Shown here: piece after piece, positions 53,370-61,223 of the stretch | Position numbering within the stretch: position 1 is the first letter of the stretch | How the letters are laid out: every line of letters starts with the position of its first letter | Assembly (NCBI GenBank): GCA_003586005.1 | Contig: NSKI01000006.1 | Location: 50,167-114,166 of the forward strand | Source of the DNA: Haloplasmatales bacterium 4B | GTDB lineage: Bacteria > Bacillota_I > Bacilli_A > Haloplasmatales > Haloplasmataceae | Direction of reading: 5' to 3' | Length of the DNA: 64,000 nt | Made by a program: the position numbers and the translations under genes | The notes under the pieces: model-generated | Seen by the model: the letters and a program-made list of their open reading frames with translations, nothing else | What the model was told of the DNA's origin: nothing | The model's database searches: none

Positions 53370-55040
53370 TTGAGTTATAAAACCTTATATAGGACTTATC
53401 GTCCTAAGATGTTTTCTGATGTAGTTGGACAAGAACATATTACTCGCACTTTTAAAAATGCGCTTTTAAAAGATAAGATATCTCATGCTTATTTATTTAC
53501 TGGCCCAAGAGGTACCGGGAAAACATCCGTTGCCAAAATTATTGCGAAAACAGTCAACTGTGTAAAATCACCTACAGACGAACCGTGTAATGTTTGTGAA
53601 AGTTGCTCGAGTATTAATAGCGGATTTGATAATGATGTATATGAAATAGATGCTGCTAGTAATAATGGGGTAGATGAAATTAGAGAAATACGTGATAAAG
53701 TCAAATATGCTCCTACAACATCAAGATTTAAAGTATATATCATAGATGAAGTTCATATGTTAAGTACCGGAGCTTTCAATGCCTTATTAAAGACTTTAGA
53801 AGAACCACCAAGTCATGTGATATTTATTTTAGCAACTACTGAACCTCATAAAATACCAGCAACAATAATATCTAGATGTCAACGCTTTGATTTTAAATCA
53901 ATTTCCATAAAAGATATTGTAGCTCGTATGAAATATATTATTTCTGTTGAAAATATCAAAATAGAGGAAAAGGCGATATATACTATAGCTAAGAATGCTC
54001 AAGGTGGTATGCGAGATGCACTATCACTATTGGATCAAGTGATTTCTTATAGTGAAAATATAGTTATTGAAGAAGATGTTCACGAAATAACCGGTACAGT
54101 ATCAGAAGAAAAATTGGCAAATATCGTTCAATATTTGATATTAGGAAATGTTAATGAAGCAATATGTAGTGTAGATGATTTAATCTCTAGAGGTAAAGAA
54201 CCTTTAAGGTTAATTGAAAATTTAATTTTCTATTTTAGAGATATTTTTTTAATCAATAAAATGGAAAAAATTGATGAACAACTAGTTACTAATAATAGTG
54301 ATGAAACAAAAGAAATTGCGGCAAAAATATCAGAAAACAACTTATTCGAATTAATATTGATCTTAAATAATACTCAATATGAAATGCGAAAAACTAATCA
54401 ACCAAGAGTATTTATTGAATTAGCATTATTTGAACTAGTCAATAAATTATTCATAAAGGATATAAAAATAGAAAAAAAAGAAGTTAAAGAAAACACTTTA
54501 AAAAAAGTTATTAAAGAAAGTGAGACAAAAACTGAAATTAATGATAGCACAGAAAAAAAATATATTGATGTGTCTGTAATAGAAAAAATTTTAAATAACG
54601 CTAATAAAGAGAAAAAAGAAAATTTGAAATCAAACTGGTCTTCAATATATGGAATTAATATTAATTTGACTAATATAGAACAATTATTAATTGATGGGCA
54701 AGTAGAAGCTGTTTCGAATGATAATAAAATTTTACTTTCCTATGAAGTTGATGCAGAATGTTCCAGATTATATGAAAAGGATGTTTATGATAAAGCAATA
54801 AGCATTTTAAATAGCCTTTTTCATGAAAATTACCAAATTGTTAGTTTACCTTTGAAAATTTGGAATGAAAAAAAAGGTGAATTTATCGAGCAATTTAAAA
54901 ATAATATTAAACAACCAAAGCTTTCGCCTATTACAGAGCCAATCATAATTAAAAAAAATAATAACAAATTCGAATATGAACCTGAAATTGTTAAAGAGGC
55001 TATTGGTATATTTGGTGAAGAAATAATAAATATAAAATAA
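53370..55040 (+). CDS. dnaX: DNA polymerase III subunits gamma/tau
   Basis: DnaX is the clamp-loader ATPase. The 556-residue protein has YRPKMFSDVVGQEHI, Walker A GPRGTGKTS, a zinc site (CVKSP...CNVCESC), Walker B IDEVHML, sensor SRCQRFDF and a Lys/Glu-rich C-terminal tau region. The start is TTG at 53370, five bases after AAGGAG; the longer frame from 53298 is leader. It opens the dnaX-ebfC-recR run found near the origin in Bacillus. No programmed frameshift site is claimed, though A-rich tracts occur. Confidence 0.94.
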   Translation: MSYKTLYRTYRPKMFSDVVGQEHITRTFKNALLKDKISHAYLFTGPRGTGKTSVAKIIAKTVNCVKSPTDEPCNVCESCSSINSGFDNDVYEIDAASNNGVDEIREIRDKVKYAPTTSRFKVYIIDEVHMLSTGAFNALLKTLEEPPSHVIFILATTEPHKIPATIISRCQRFDFKSISIKDIVARMKYIISVENIKIEEKAIYTIAKNAQGGMRDALSLLDQVISYSENIVIEEDVHEITGTVSEEKLANIVQYLILGNVNEAICSVDDLISRGKEPLRLIENLIFYFRDIFLINKMEKIDEQLVTNNSDETKEIAAKISENNLFELILILNNTQYEMRKTNQPRVFIELALFELVNKLFIKDIKIEKKEVKENTLKKVIKESETKTEINDSTEKKYIDVSVIEKILNNANKEKKENLKSNWSSIYGININLTNIEQLLIDGQVEAVSNDNKILLSYEVDAECSRLYEKDVYDKAISILNSLFHENYQIVSLPLKIWNEKKGEFIEQFKNNIKQPKLSPITEPIIIKKNNNKFEYEPEIVKEAIGIFGEEIINIK

Positions 55041-55055
55041 AAAAGGAGAGTTATA

Positions 55056-55364
55056 ATGTTTAACCCTAATATGTTAAATAAACTTAAAAAAATGCAAAAA
55101 GAAATGATGAAAACCCAACAAGATTTAGAGGAATCAGTTTTTACTGGAACTGCTGGTGGCGTTGTGTCTGTAGAAGCAAAAGGGAACAAAGAAATTTTAT
55201 CAGTTAAAATACAACCTGAAGCTGTAGACCCTGAGGATGTTGAAATGCTTGAAGATATGGTGTTAGCGGCGATGAATGATGTTATGAGACAAATTGATGA
55301 AAAAACCCAAGAAGTTATGGCGCCCTATACATCAGGTTTACCAGGTATGAACGGCATGTTTTAA
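55056..55364 (+). CDS. ebfC: Nucleoid-associated protein EbfC/YbaB
   Basis: EbfC/YbaB dimers bind DNA non-specifically. The 102-residue protein has the long N-terminal helix (MLNKLKKMQKEMMKTQQ), the beta-sheet GVVSVEAKGNKEILSVKI and a C-terminal helix (LEDMVLAAMNDVMRQ), typical of the family. It starts after AAAAGGAG, 15 bases from dnaX, and precedes recR. Confidence 0.94.
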   Translation: MFNPNMLNKLKKMQKEMMKTQQDLEESVFTGTAGGVVSVEAKGNKEILSVKIQPEAVDPEDVEMLEDMVLAAMNDVMRQIDEKTQEVMAPYTSGLPGMNGMF

Positions 55365-55371
55365 AGTTAAT

Positions 55372-55398
55372 ATCACCATGATTTATGGTGATTTTTCT
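55372..55398 (+). terminator. Hairpin terminator between ebfC and recR
   Basis: ATCACCAT (55372-55379) pairs with ATGGTGAT (55385-55392), then TTTTT. Some read-through to recR is likely given the conserved order. Confidence 0.7.
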
Positions 55399-55455
55399 AT
55401 GCAACTATCTTTATTAATTATATGAAAGTTGTATAATTTAATTGAGGTGATATAT

Positions 55456-56058
55456 ATGCAATATCCTGATTCAATATCAAAATTAATTGAAAGCTTTTCT
55501 AAACTTCCTGGAATAGGACCAAAAAGTGCAGAACGTTTGGCTTTTTATGTTGCTAATAAAATGAAAGAAGAAGATGTATTAAATTTTGCAAAGTCTTTAG
55601 TAGCAGTAAAAAGAGAATTAATGAAATGTCCTATTTGTGGTAATTTAACAGATAAAAATCCTTGTGTAATTTGTAGAGATACTAATAGAGACAAGTCAAT
55701 AATTGCCGTAGTTGAAGAGAATAAAGATGTCATCGCAATCGAAAAAATGAAAGAGTATCGAGGACTATACCATGTTTTAAATGGTGTAATTTCACCCATT
55801 AATGGTGTTGGACCGCAAGATATTAACATACCTTCCTTATTAGAGCGATTGAAAAATGATGAAATTAAAGAAGTCATTTTAGCAACAAATACGACAATTG
55901 AAGGTGAATCTACAGCAATGTACATTGCGAAACTTCTCGAAAAAATTGATATTAGTGTAACAAGAATCGCAAGAGGACTTCCTGTAGGCGGTGGGTTAGA
56001 ATATGCAGATGAAGTTACCTTGTTAAAAGCACTTGAAGGTAGAAGAGAAATCAAATAA
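55456..56058 (+). CDS. recR: Recombination protein RecR
   Basis: RecR works with RecF and RecO to load RecA at gaps. The 200-residue protein has the N-terminal helix-hairpin-helix ([18 protein letters not shown]), the zinc finger [13 protein letters not shown] with a fourth Cys, and the Toprim domain ([12 protein letters not shown] through [18 protein letters not shown]). The ATG at 55456 follows GAGGTGAT; upstream frame is leader. Confidence 0.96.
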   Translation: MQYPDSISKLIESFSKLPGIGPKSAERLAFYVANKMKEEDVLNFAKSLVAVKRELMKCPICGNLTDKNPCVICRDTNRDKSIIAVVEENKDVIAIEKMKEYRGLYHVLNGVISPINGVGPQDINIPSLLERLKNDEIKEVILATNTTIEGESTAMYIAKLLEKIDISVTRIARGLPVGGGLEYADEVTLLKALEGRREIK

Positions 56059-56116
56059 TAACTTAAATATGTATTATAAATAAGAAATTTGCATACATTA
56101 TTATAGGTGATGATGG

Positions 56117-56299
56117 ATGATAAAAAATGTAAAATGGATTCTCAAAAACCTATTAATAGGAATAGTAGTTTTGTATGTTGTTAACTATTTAGGTGTAGAT
56201 TTAAATGTCTTTATACCAATAAATATTATAACCATTTTAATTGTGGGTTTTTTAAGGGTGCCTGGATTAGTAATATTGTTAATATTAACCAAATTGTAA
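56117..56299 (+). CDS. bofA: BofA-family membrane protein
   Basis: This 60-residue protein has two hydrophobic segments and the pattern INIITILIVGFLRVPGLVILLIL, matching the C-terminal core of BofA, the inhibitor of pro-sigma-K processing in Bacillus spore formation. Its position downstream of recR is the same as in Bacillus. It starts after an AGGTGATG site. No other sporulation gene is evident in the window, so its role here may differ. Confidence 0.7.
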   Translation: MIKNVKWILKNLLIGIVVLYVVNYLGVDLNVFIPINIITILIVGFLRVPGLVILLILTKL

Positions 56300-56316
56300 T
56301 TTTATATAATTTGGGG

Positions 56317-56344
56317 TTGCAAAATAAGTAAAAGATGTTATACT
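56317..56344 (+). promoter_or_regulatory. Promoter of the tRNA cluster
   Basis: TTGCAA (56317-56322), 16-base spacer and TATACT (56339-56344), 20 bases before the first tRNA. Confidence 0.6.
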
Positions 56345-56363
56345 AATAGTTGTGTCATATTAT

Positions 56364-56440
<77 letters not shown>

Positions 56441-56443
56441 TAT

Positions 56444-56519
56444 GGTCTCGTGGTGTAGCGGTTAACATGCCTGCCTGTCACGCAGGAGATCGCGGGTCCG
56501 ATTCCCGTCGAGACCGCCA
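56444..56519 (+). tRNA. tRNA-Asp (GUC)
   Basis: 76 bases with encoded CCA; acceptor GGTCTCG/CGAGACC and anticodon GTC in the loop CTGTCAC. Confidence 0.95.
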
Positions 56520-56526
56520 TTTGTGT

Positions 56527-56602
56527 GGTTCGGTAGCTCAGTCGGTAGAGCAAAGGACTGAAAATCCTTGTGTCGGCAGTTCGATTCTGCCCCGAACCAC
56601 CA
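56527..56602 (+). tRNA. tRNA-Phe (GAA)
   Basis: 76 bases with encoded CCA; acceptor GGTTCGG/CCGAACC and anticodon GAA in the loop CTGAAAA. Confidence 0.95.
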
Positions 56603-56608
56603 CTTAAT

Positions 56609-56633
56609 AGTATCTTTTCTGATACTTTTTTTA
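56609..56633 (+). terminator. Terminator after the tRNA cluster
   Basis: AGTATC (56609-56614) pairs with GATACT (56621-56626), followed by T7. Confidence 0.85.
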
Positions 56634-56709
56634 TTATATAGGTTGTTGTTATGGAAAGACTGTTGACATATTTGATATAATAATAATAAGTAAAAATGGA
56701 GGCGATACT

Positions 56710-57171
56710 ATGTACAAAAATGTGTTAGTTGCTGTGTCTCATGGTTCAAATTCTTTTAATTTATTTAAAATTGGTTTAGATATTGCTTTAAAGAATGATG
56801 CACGTTTAACGTTATGTCATATTAAAAATATGCAGTATATAATGCCTAATTATACAAACGGTAGTGTTTATATGCCTCAAGATATAGTTTATTTTGAAAC
56901 TAATGATGGTATAGAAGAAACATTAGATAAATATAAAGAAGATGCATATAATGCAGGAATAAAAAAAGTAGATGTGGTTGTTACTGCTAGTTCAACTCCG
57001 GCATTAGCCATCACTAGTGTAGTTGCAAAGGGATTTGATTGTGACCTAATAGTATGTGGATCAAGTAATAGTAAAGGTTTTTTTAAATTGTTTGGAAACG
57101 TTGCAACAGAAATTGTAAAGAATTCAAAATGCGATGTTCTAGTTGTTAAAAATAAGAATGAAGAAGAATAG
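56710..57171 (+). CDS. Universal stress protein (UspA family)
   Basis: The 153-residue protein has the UspA fold: NVLVAVSHGSNS at the N-terminus, DARLTLCHI, and the C-terminal nucleotide-binding pattern CGSSNSKGFFKLFGNVATEIV, which is close to the G-2x-G-9x-G-[S/T] motif of ATP-binding Usp proteins. It starts after TGGAGGCG, has its own unit after the tRNA terminator and ends at a bidirectional terminator. Its specific role is unknown. Confidence 0.88.
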   Translation: MYKNVLVAVSHGSNSFNLFKIGLDIALKNDARLTLCHIKNMQYIMPNYTNGSVYMPQDIVYFETNDGIEETLDKYKEDAYNAGIKKVDVVVTASSTPALAITSVVAKGFDCDLIVCGSSNSKGFFKLFGNVATEIVKNSKCDVLVVKNKNEEE

Positions 57172-57176
57172 TGATA

Positions 57177-57211
57177 AAAAAGCGTGGAAATTGATTTCCA
57201 CGCTTTTTATA
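57177..57211. terminator. Bidirectional terminator
   Basis: AAAAAGCGTGGAAA pairs with TTTCCACGCTTTTT around TTGA, between the convergent usp and TM2 genes. Confidence 0.9.
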
Positions 57212-57425
57212 TAATTTTTACTCCTTCTGAATCTTTAAAATTAAATGTAGCAATTAAAATTAAATCGATTATATACCCAACCCCAAAGAGTCCAACTGTC
57301 AATAACCATAAGATCCCCGAACCAATTTTACCTACATAAAAGCGATGTGCGCCTACATATCCTAGCAATATACATAACACTAGTGTAACCAGCCAATTTT
57401 TATTAGAAACATTTCTGTTTTTCAT
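57207..57425 (-). CDS. TM2-domain protein
   Basis: The 72-residue protein is a single TM2 domain: two membrane helices, LVTLVLCILLGYVGAHRFYVGKI split by the family loop with GxxGAHRFY, then LWLLTVGLFGVGYIIDLILI. The family is widespread and poorly understood. It starts after GGAGGTAATGT and is monocistronic. Confidence 0.85.
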   Translation of the reverse strand: MKNRNVSNKNWLVTLVLCILLGYVGAHRFYVGKIGSGILWLLTVGLFGVGYIIDLILIATFNFKDSEGVKII

Positions 57426-57558
57426 ACATTACCTCCAGTAGCTTTTAGTAGTATTATTGGTAAAAATATGAAAACTATGTTTTTTTTATAAACTATATTT
57501 GATAATTTTGGGGGAAATTATAGTGCAGAAAACTATGCAAAAATTATTTATGAAATAA

Positions 57559-57598
57559 TAAAAAACCCCTCCTATATTATGAATGGAGGAGTTTTTTA
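57559..57598 (-). terminator. Terminator after the DUF6512 gene
   Basis: An inverted repeat with cores CCTCC and GGAGG and A6/T6 flanks lies just beyond the 3' end of the reverse gene. It could work in both directions. Confidence 0.75.
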
Positions 57599-57617
57599 TT
57601 ACGTTATAATCTAAAAA

Positions 57618-58130
57618 TTAATCGTGGTTACAAGTTTTTGTAAAAATTTCATCATTTGGAGCTTCGTAAGTGTAACTTGAAAAAACAAAAGTACATAAGA
57701 AAATAGCAATTAAACCGATGTAGTTAAGCCCATAAAAATGGAATTTTGATTTCATTATTGCATAACTAATTAATTGAGCAATTAAAATTGCTATTACAAA
57801 AATGATGATGTCTAAATATAATTCTGGGTCTAAGAAGTTAGTATATCCATAGTAAAGAACTGCTAGTAAAAAGCATGCTAGTAGAGAAGCAAAAGCTTTA
57901 GCAAAAATGAAATTTTTTTGCTCTTTACCGATAAAGATATACTCAATTAATGCATAGATGATCATACCGTAGAAAGCCATCTTAAGATGTTCCCAAATAC
58001 TCTCATTAACTGGTGCGATTAAAGCAACAAATTGATTATTGTCAGATAGTTCATAAGCATAATGCAAAAATATGCCCAAACCAGAAATGAGTAAAACTCC
58101 AAATAATAATTCCCATCTGGATAGTTTCAT
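57618..58130 (-). CDS. DUF6512 family membrane protein
   Basis: The 170-residue protein has about five membrane helices and the family signature around residues 25-52: HYAYELSDNN then VALIAPVNESIWEHLKM. DUF6512 proteins have no known function. It starts after AGGAGG, stands alone and faces away from the ribU leader. The C-terminus (TKTCNHD) is short and hydrophilic. Confidence 0.75.
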   Translation of the reverse strand: MKLSRWELLFGVLLISGLGIFLHYAYELSDNNQFVALIAPVNESIWEHLKMAFYGMIIYALIEYIFIGKEQKNFIFAKAFASLLACFLLAVLYYGYTNFLDPELYLDIIIFVIAILIAQLISYAIMKSKFHFYGLNYIGLIAIFLCTFVFSSYTYEAPNDEIFTKTCNHD

Positions 58131-58228
58131 AGAATCCTCCTTTTTATTTATTAATATATATTATTCAATGTATATTAATAAATATGACAACTATTTAAGA
58201 TAATAATGAAATTTTAGTAATTTTCAAC

Positions 58229-58257
58229 TTGCATTATTCGGCAATTTATCATATAAT
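58229..58257 (+). promoter_or_regulatory. Promoter of the FMN riboswitch-ribU unit
   Basis: TTGCAT (58229-58234), 17-base spacer and TATAAT (58252-58257). Confidence 0.7.
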
Positions 58258-58284
58258 TTATGTGAGAGAAATAACTTAATATAG

Positions 58285-58400
58285 AGTCTTCGAGACAAGG
58301 TGAAATTCCTTACCGGTGGTTATAGTCCACAACACTAATTATTATATTAGTTAGTACGGTGAAATTCCGTAATCGACAGTAAAGTCTGGCTGGGAGAAGT
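58285..58400 (+). promoter_or_regulatory. FMN riboswitch (RFN element)
   Basis: The conserved core is clear: ACAAGGTGAAATTCCTTACC, GGTGGTTATAGTCCAC, ACGGTGAAATTCCGT, then ATCGACAGTAAAGTCTGG and TGGGAGAAG. All six RFN helices can be drawn, with a variable P3-type arm at 58333-58355. P1 is weak. Confidence 0.95.
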
Positions 58401-58438
58401 TTTTATTTTCTAGGATGCTTTTTATATGCCTCTGAAAC

Positions 58439-58472
58439 TAAACCCCTTTGAAGATTTTATAAGGGGTTTTTC
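58439..58472 (+). terminator. RFN expression-platform terminator
   Basis: AACCCCTT (58441-58448) pairs with AAGGGGTT (58461-58468), followed by T's. FMN binding should favour this terminator. Confidence 0.8.
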
Positions 58473-58497
58473 TTATCTAAAAAATTTGGAGGTATTT

Positions 58498-59346
58498 ATG
58501 TTAATACAAAAATTTAGTGCAAAAAAAATTGTTACACTTTCTGTTTTAGCAGCTCTTGGAATTCCGCTTATGTTTATTGAAGTTGCCCCCGTACCTATAG
58601 CTCCATGGTTGAAGTTTGATTTTAGTGATATTGTAGTGTATATTGCGGCTGTAATTTATGGACCAGCTGGAGCTGTGCTTGTTGCGCTGATTAAATCTAT
58701 TATTCACTTTCTAATAAAAGGATCAGTAGCTGGTATACCAATAGATCAGTTTATAGCTTTTGTTTCATCATTAGCTTATGTTCTACCTTTTTATTTCACT
58801 ATGGTATTTATAAGAAAAATAATTAAGCAAGAAAGTAAAATAATGAAGTATATAAGTCTTGCATTTGGACTACTATTTATAACATTATCTGTTTCATATA
58901 TTGGTTCTTTATGGGTACGCTATATAATGACACAGCAATTAAGTATAGCCCTTTCCGAAAATTTTGATACTTGGTTTATAATCCTACTATTACCATTTGT
59001 ATTCGTGCTAATCTCAATAATTGTTTTACTGTTATTGAAGGTATATCCAATTAAGGATGCATTAATTATTAGGATAATACCAATGTTGGCAGGAACATTA
59101 TCTCTAACTGTTTTATTAACTTTCTTAAATTATATTTGGTTTACACCATGGTATTTAAGTTTAATCGGCTTGGAATTACCTGAACCATTCTTAAAATATG
59201 TTGTATCTTCTTATGCGCCATTTAATTTTGCTAAAGGTGTGGTTCTATCAGCGGTATTTCTATTATTTAGTTTTAGAATTGATCAAGTAGCTAAAGGTTT
59301 GAAAATTTGTGATGATGAAAGCTCATTATTTTCATTAGAAGATTAA
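58498..59346 (+). CDS. ribU: Riboflavin ECF transporter S-component RibU
   Basis: RibU binds riboflavin and works with an energising EcfAAT module that is not in this window. The protein (282 residues) has the RibU-type start TLSVLAALGIPLMFIEVAPV, the DFSDIVVYIAAVIYGP segment, LIKSIIHFLIKGS and about six membrane helices, with a longer C-terminal part than the ~190-residue Bacillus protein. The ATG at 58498 follows TTGGAGG; a longer frame from 58426 lies in the terminator and is rejected. The RFN element supports the assignment. Confidence 0.92.
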   Translation: MLIQKFSAKKIVTLSVLAALGIPLMFIEVAPVPIAPWLKFDFSDIVVYIAAVIYGPAGAVLVALIKSIIHFLIKGSVAGIPIDQFIAFVSSLAYVLPFYFTMVFIRKIIKQESKIMKYISLAFGLLFITLSVSYIGSLWVRYIMTQQLSIALSENFDTWFIILLLPFVFVLISIIVLLLLKVYPIKDALIIRIIPMLAGTLSLTVLLTFLNYIWFTPWYLSLIGLELPEPFLKYVVSSYAPFNFAKGVVLSAVFLLFSFRIDQVAKGLKICDDESSLFSLED

Positions 59347-59359
59347 CAATAAATAGTTT

Positions 59360-59388
59360 AAGGGATAATTTAGTGTTATCCTTTTTCT
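59360..59388 (+). terminator. Terminator after ribU
   Basis: GGATAA (59363-59368) pairs with TTATCC (59376-59381), followed by T5. Confidence 0.7.
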
Positions 59389-59447
59389 TTTTGTAATAAT
59401 TTATTGATATCAAATATTTAAAAAGTTATAATTAAATGAAGTAATAA

Positions 59448-61223
59448 ATGGATTTGGTGGTGGGTAAGTTGTTTAGTATTTTTAAAAAGACAGGCTGGTA
59501 CATTAAAAAACACTGGAAACGTTATTTAGTTGCGATAACATGTTTGAATTTAGCAAGTATTGTAAGTGTTATACCACCAAAAATTTTAGAAAAAGGTATT
59601 GACCAAATTATTAATAAAACGCTAACAGAACAGTCTCTGTTGCAATTGATATTATATATGCTATTAGTGATTATGGCAGGCTATATTGTTATGTTTATTT
59701 GGGTATATTTATTGTTTGGGGCAGGAATTAGATTAGAATACACTATTAGAAAGAAATTATTTGGGCATTTGCTTAAAATGGATAACAAGTTTTATGAGAA
59801 AAACTATGTTGGAGATATAATGGCTAGGGCAACAAGTGATTTGAATGCAGTTTCTATGACAGCGGGGTATGGTGTCTTAACATTAGTTGATTCAGTGGTT
59901 TACCTTGTATTTATTTTATTTATGATGATATATACGATTAATTTAAAATTAACCTTAGTATCGCTCATACCTCTTCCATTTGTAGTTATTGGAGTTAAAA
60001 TATTAGGTGATAAAATTCATAAAGCTTTTACAAAAAGTCAAAATGCTTTTAGTGAGCTTAACAATAAAGTATTAGAATCAGTAACCGGTGTTAGGGTTGT
60101 TAGAGCATATGTTCAGGAGAATGAAGATATAAAAAGATTAGAAGATAGTGCTCAAAAAGCATTGAAACAAAATTTGGGTTTGATTAAAATTAATGCATTA
60201 TTTGACCCGGTATTTAGACTAACATTTACTGTTGCTAATACAATAGCTTTTAGTTATGGGACTTACATGGTTTTCAATCAACAATTAACACCAGGACAGT
60301 TGATTTCATTTACTATATATTTGGGAATGTTAGGTTGGCCAATGTTTGCATTAGGAGATATGGTAAATATTATGAGCAGAGGCAACGCTTCTTATGATCG
60401 ATTACAAAATGTTTTAGACCAAAAGTCTGATATTATTGAACCACTAAATCCAATTCAAGTAGGTAACGAGTTGAATTCATTATCATTTAACGAGGTAACC
60501 TTTAAGTATCCAAATGGGGAGTTTAATGTTTTAGAAAATATTAGTTTTACACTTAATAAAGGGAAAACATTAGGAATTGTAGGGAAAACCGGTTCTGGTA
60601 AAACTACTTTATTAAGACAAATATTAAAACAATATAATTTAGAATCAGGAAATGTGTTAATTAATAATATAAATGTCAAAGAATTAGAAACAAAAATAGT
60701 GCGAAAGTTTTTTGGGTATGTTCCTCAAGAACATATTTTATTTACTGGCACTGTACAAAAAAATATTGCTTTTGGGAAAAAAGATGCAACTGAAGAAGAA
60801 ATCAATAATGCAATAGATTTAGCTTCATTTAGAAAAGATTTAACATTTTTAGATCATGGATTAGAAACTATTGTTGGTGAACAAGGAGTAATGCTTTCTG
60901 GTGGACAAAAACAGCGTCTATCAATTGCCCGGGCGTTTGTGACTGATCCAGAAGTATTAATATTAGATGATTCGTTATCAGCTGTTGACGGGACAACTGA
61001 AAAAATTATCCTAAGGAATATTAAAAATTTAAGAAAAGGTAAGACATCGATAATTGTTGCACATAGACTATCAGCTGTCGAACATGCAGATGAAATCATC
61101 GTCTTAAATGATGGTGTTATAATCGAACGAGGAAATCATAAAGTATTGATGGAAAAATCTGGCTGGTATGCAAAGCAATACATACACCAACAGATGTTAA
61201 ACAAGGGTGGTGAAAATAAATGA
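59448..61223 (+). CDS. ABC exporter half, YheI-like (degenerate Walker B)
   Basis: This is one half of a heterodimeric multidrug-type exporter. The 591-residue protein has six membrane helices, Walker A GKTGSGKTT, Q-loop PQEHILF, a canonical signature LSGGQKQR, and Walker B LILDDSLSAVD, where Asp replaces the catalytic Glu, so its own ATP site is degenerate. The partner overlaps its stop by four bases. The start is uncertain: ATG 59448 has a weak site, while TTG 59469 lies eight bases after GGTGG. Similar pairs are YheI/YheH and TM287/288. Substrate unknown. Confidence 0.88.
   Translation: MDLVVGKLFSIFKKTGWYIKKHWKRYLVAITCLNLASIVSVIPPKILEKGIDQIINKTLTEQSLLQLILYMLLVIMAGYIVMFIWVYLLFGAGIRLEYTIRKKLFGHLLKMDNKFYEKNYVGDIMARATSDLNAVSMTAGYGVLTLVDSVVYLVFILFMMIYTINLKLTLVSLIPLPFVVIGVKILGDKIHKAFTKSQNAFSELNNKVLESVTGVRVVRAYVQENEDIKRLEDSAQKALKQNLGLIKINALFDPVFRLTFTVANTIAFSYGTYMVFNQQLTPGQLISFTIYLGMLGWPMFALGDMVNIMSRGNASYDRLQNVLDQKSDIIEPLNPIQVGNELNSLSFNEVTFKYPNGEFNVLENISFTLNKGKTLGIVGKTGSGKTTLLRQILKQYNLESGNVLINNINVKELETKIVRKFFGYVPQEHILFTGTVQKNIAFGKKDATEEEINNAIDLASFRKDLTFLDHGLETIVGEQGVMLSGGQKQRLSIARAFVTDPEVLILDDSLSAVDGTTEKIILRNIKNLRKGKTSIIVAHRLSAVEHADEIIVLNDGVIIERGNHKVLMEKSGWYAKQYIHQQMLNKGGENK

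Noticed and set aside
54470..54520. Programmed frameshift in dnaX giving gamma
   Set aside because: A-rich runs are present but no clear slippery heptamer with a matching stem or upstream Shine-Dalgarno could be shown; such runs are common in this AT-rich gene.
55545..56054. 169-codon reverse frame over recR
   Set aside because: It is the antisense shadow of a well-supported recR gene.
58426..58497. N-terminal extension of ribU
   Set aside because: It lies within the riboswitch expression-platform terminator, and the RibU family start matches the ATG at 58498 behind a good ribosome site.
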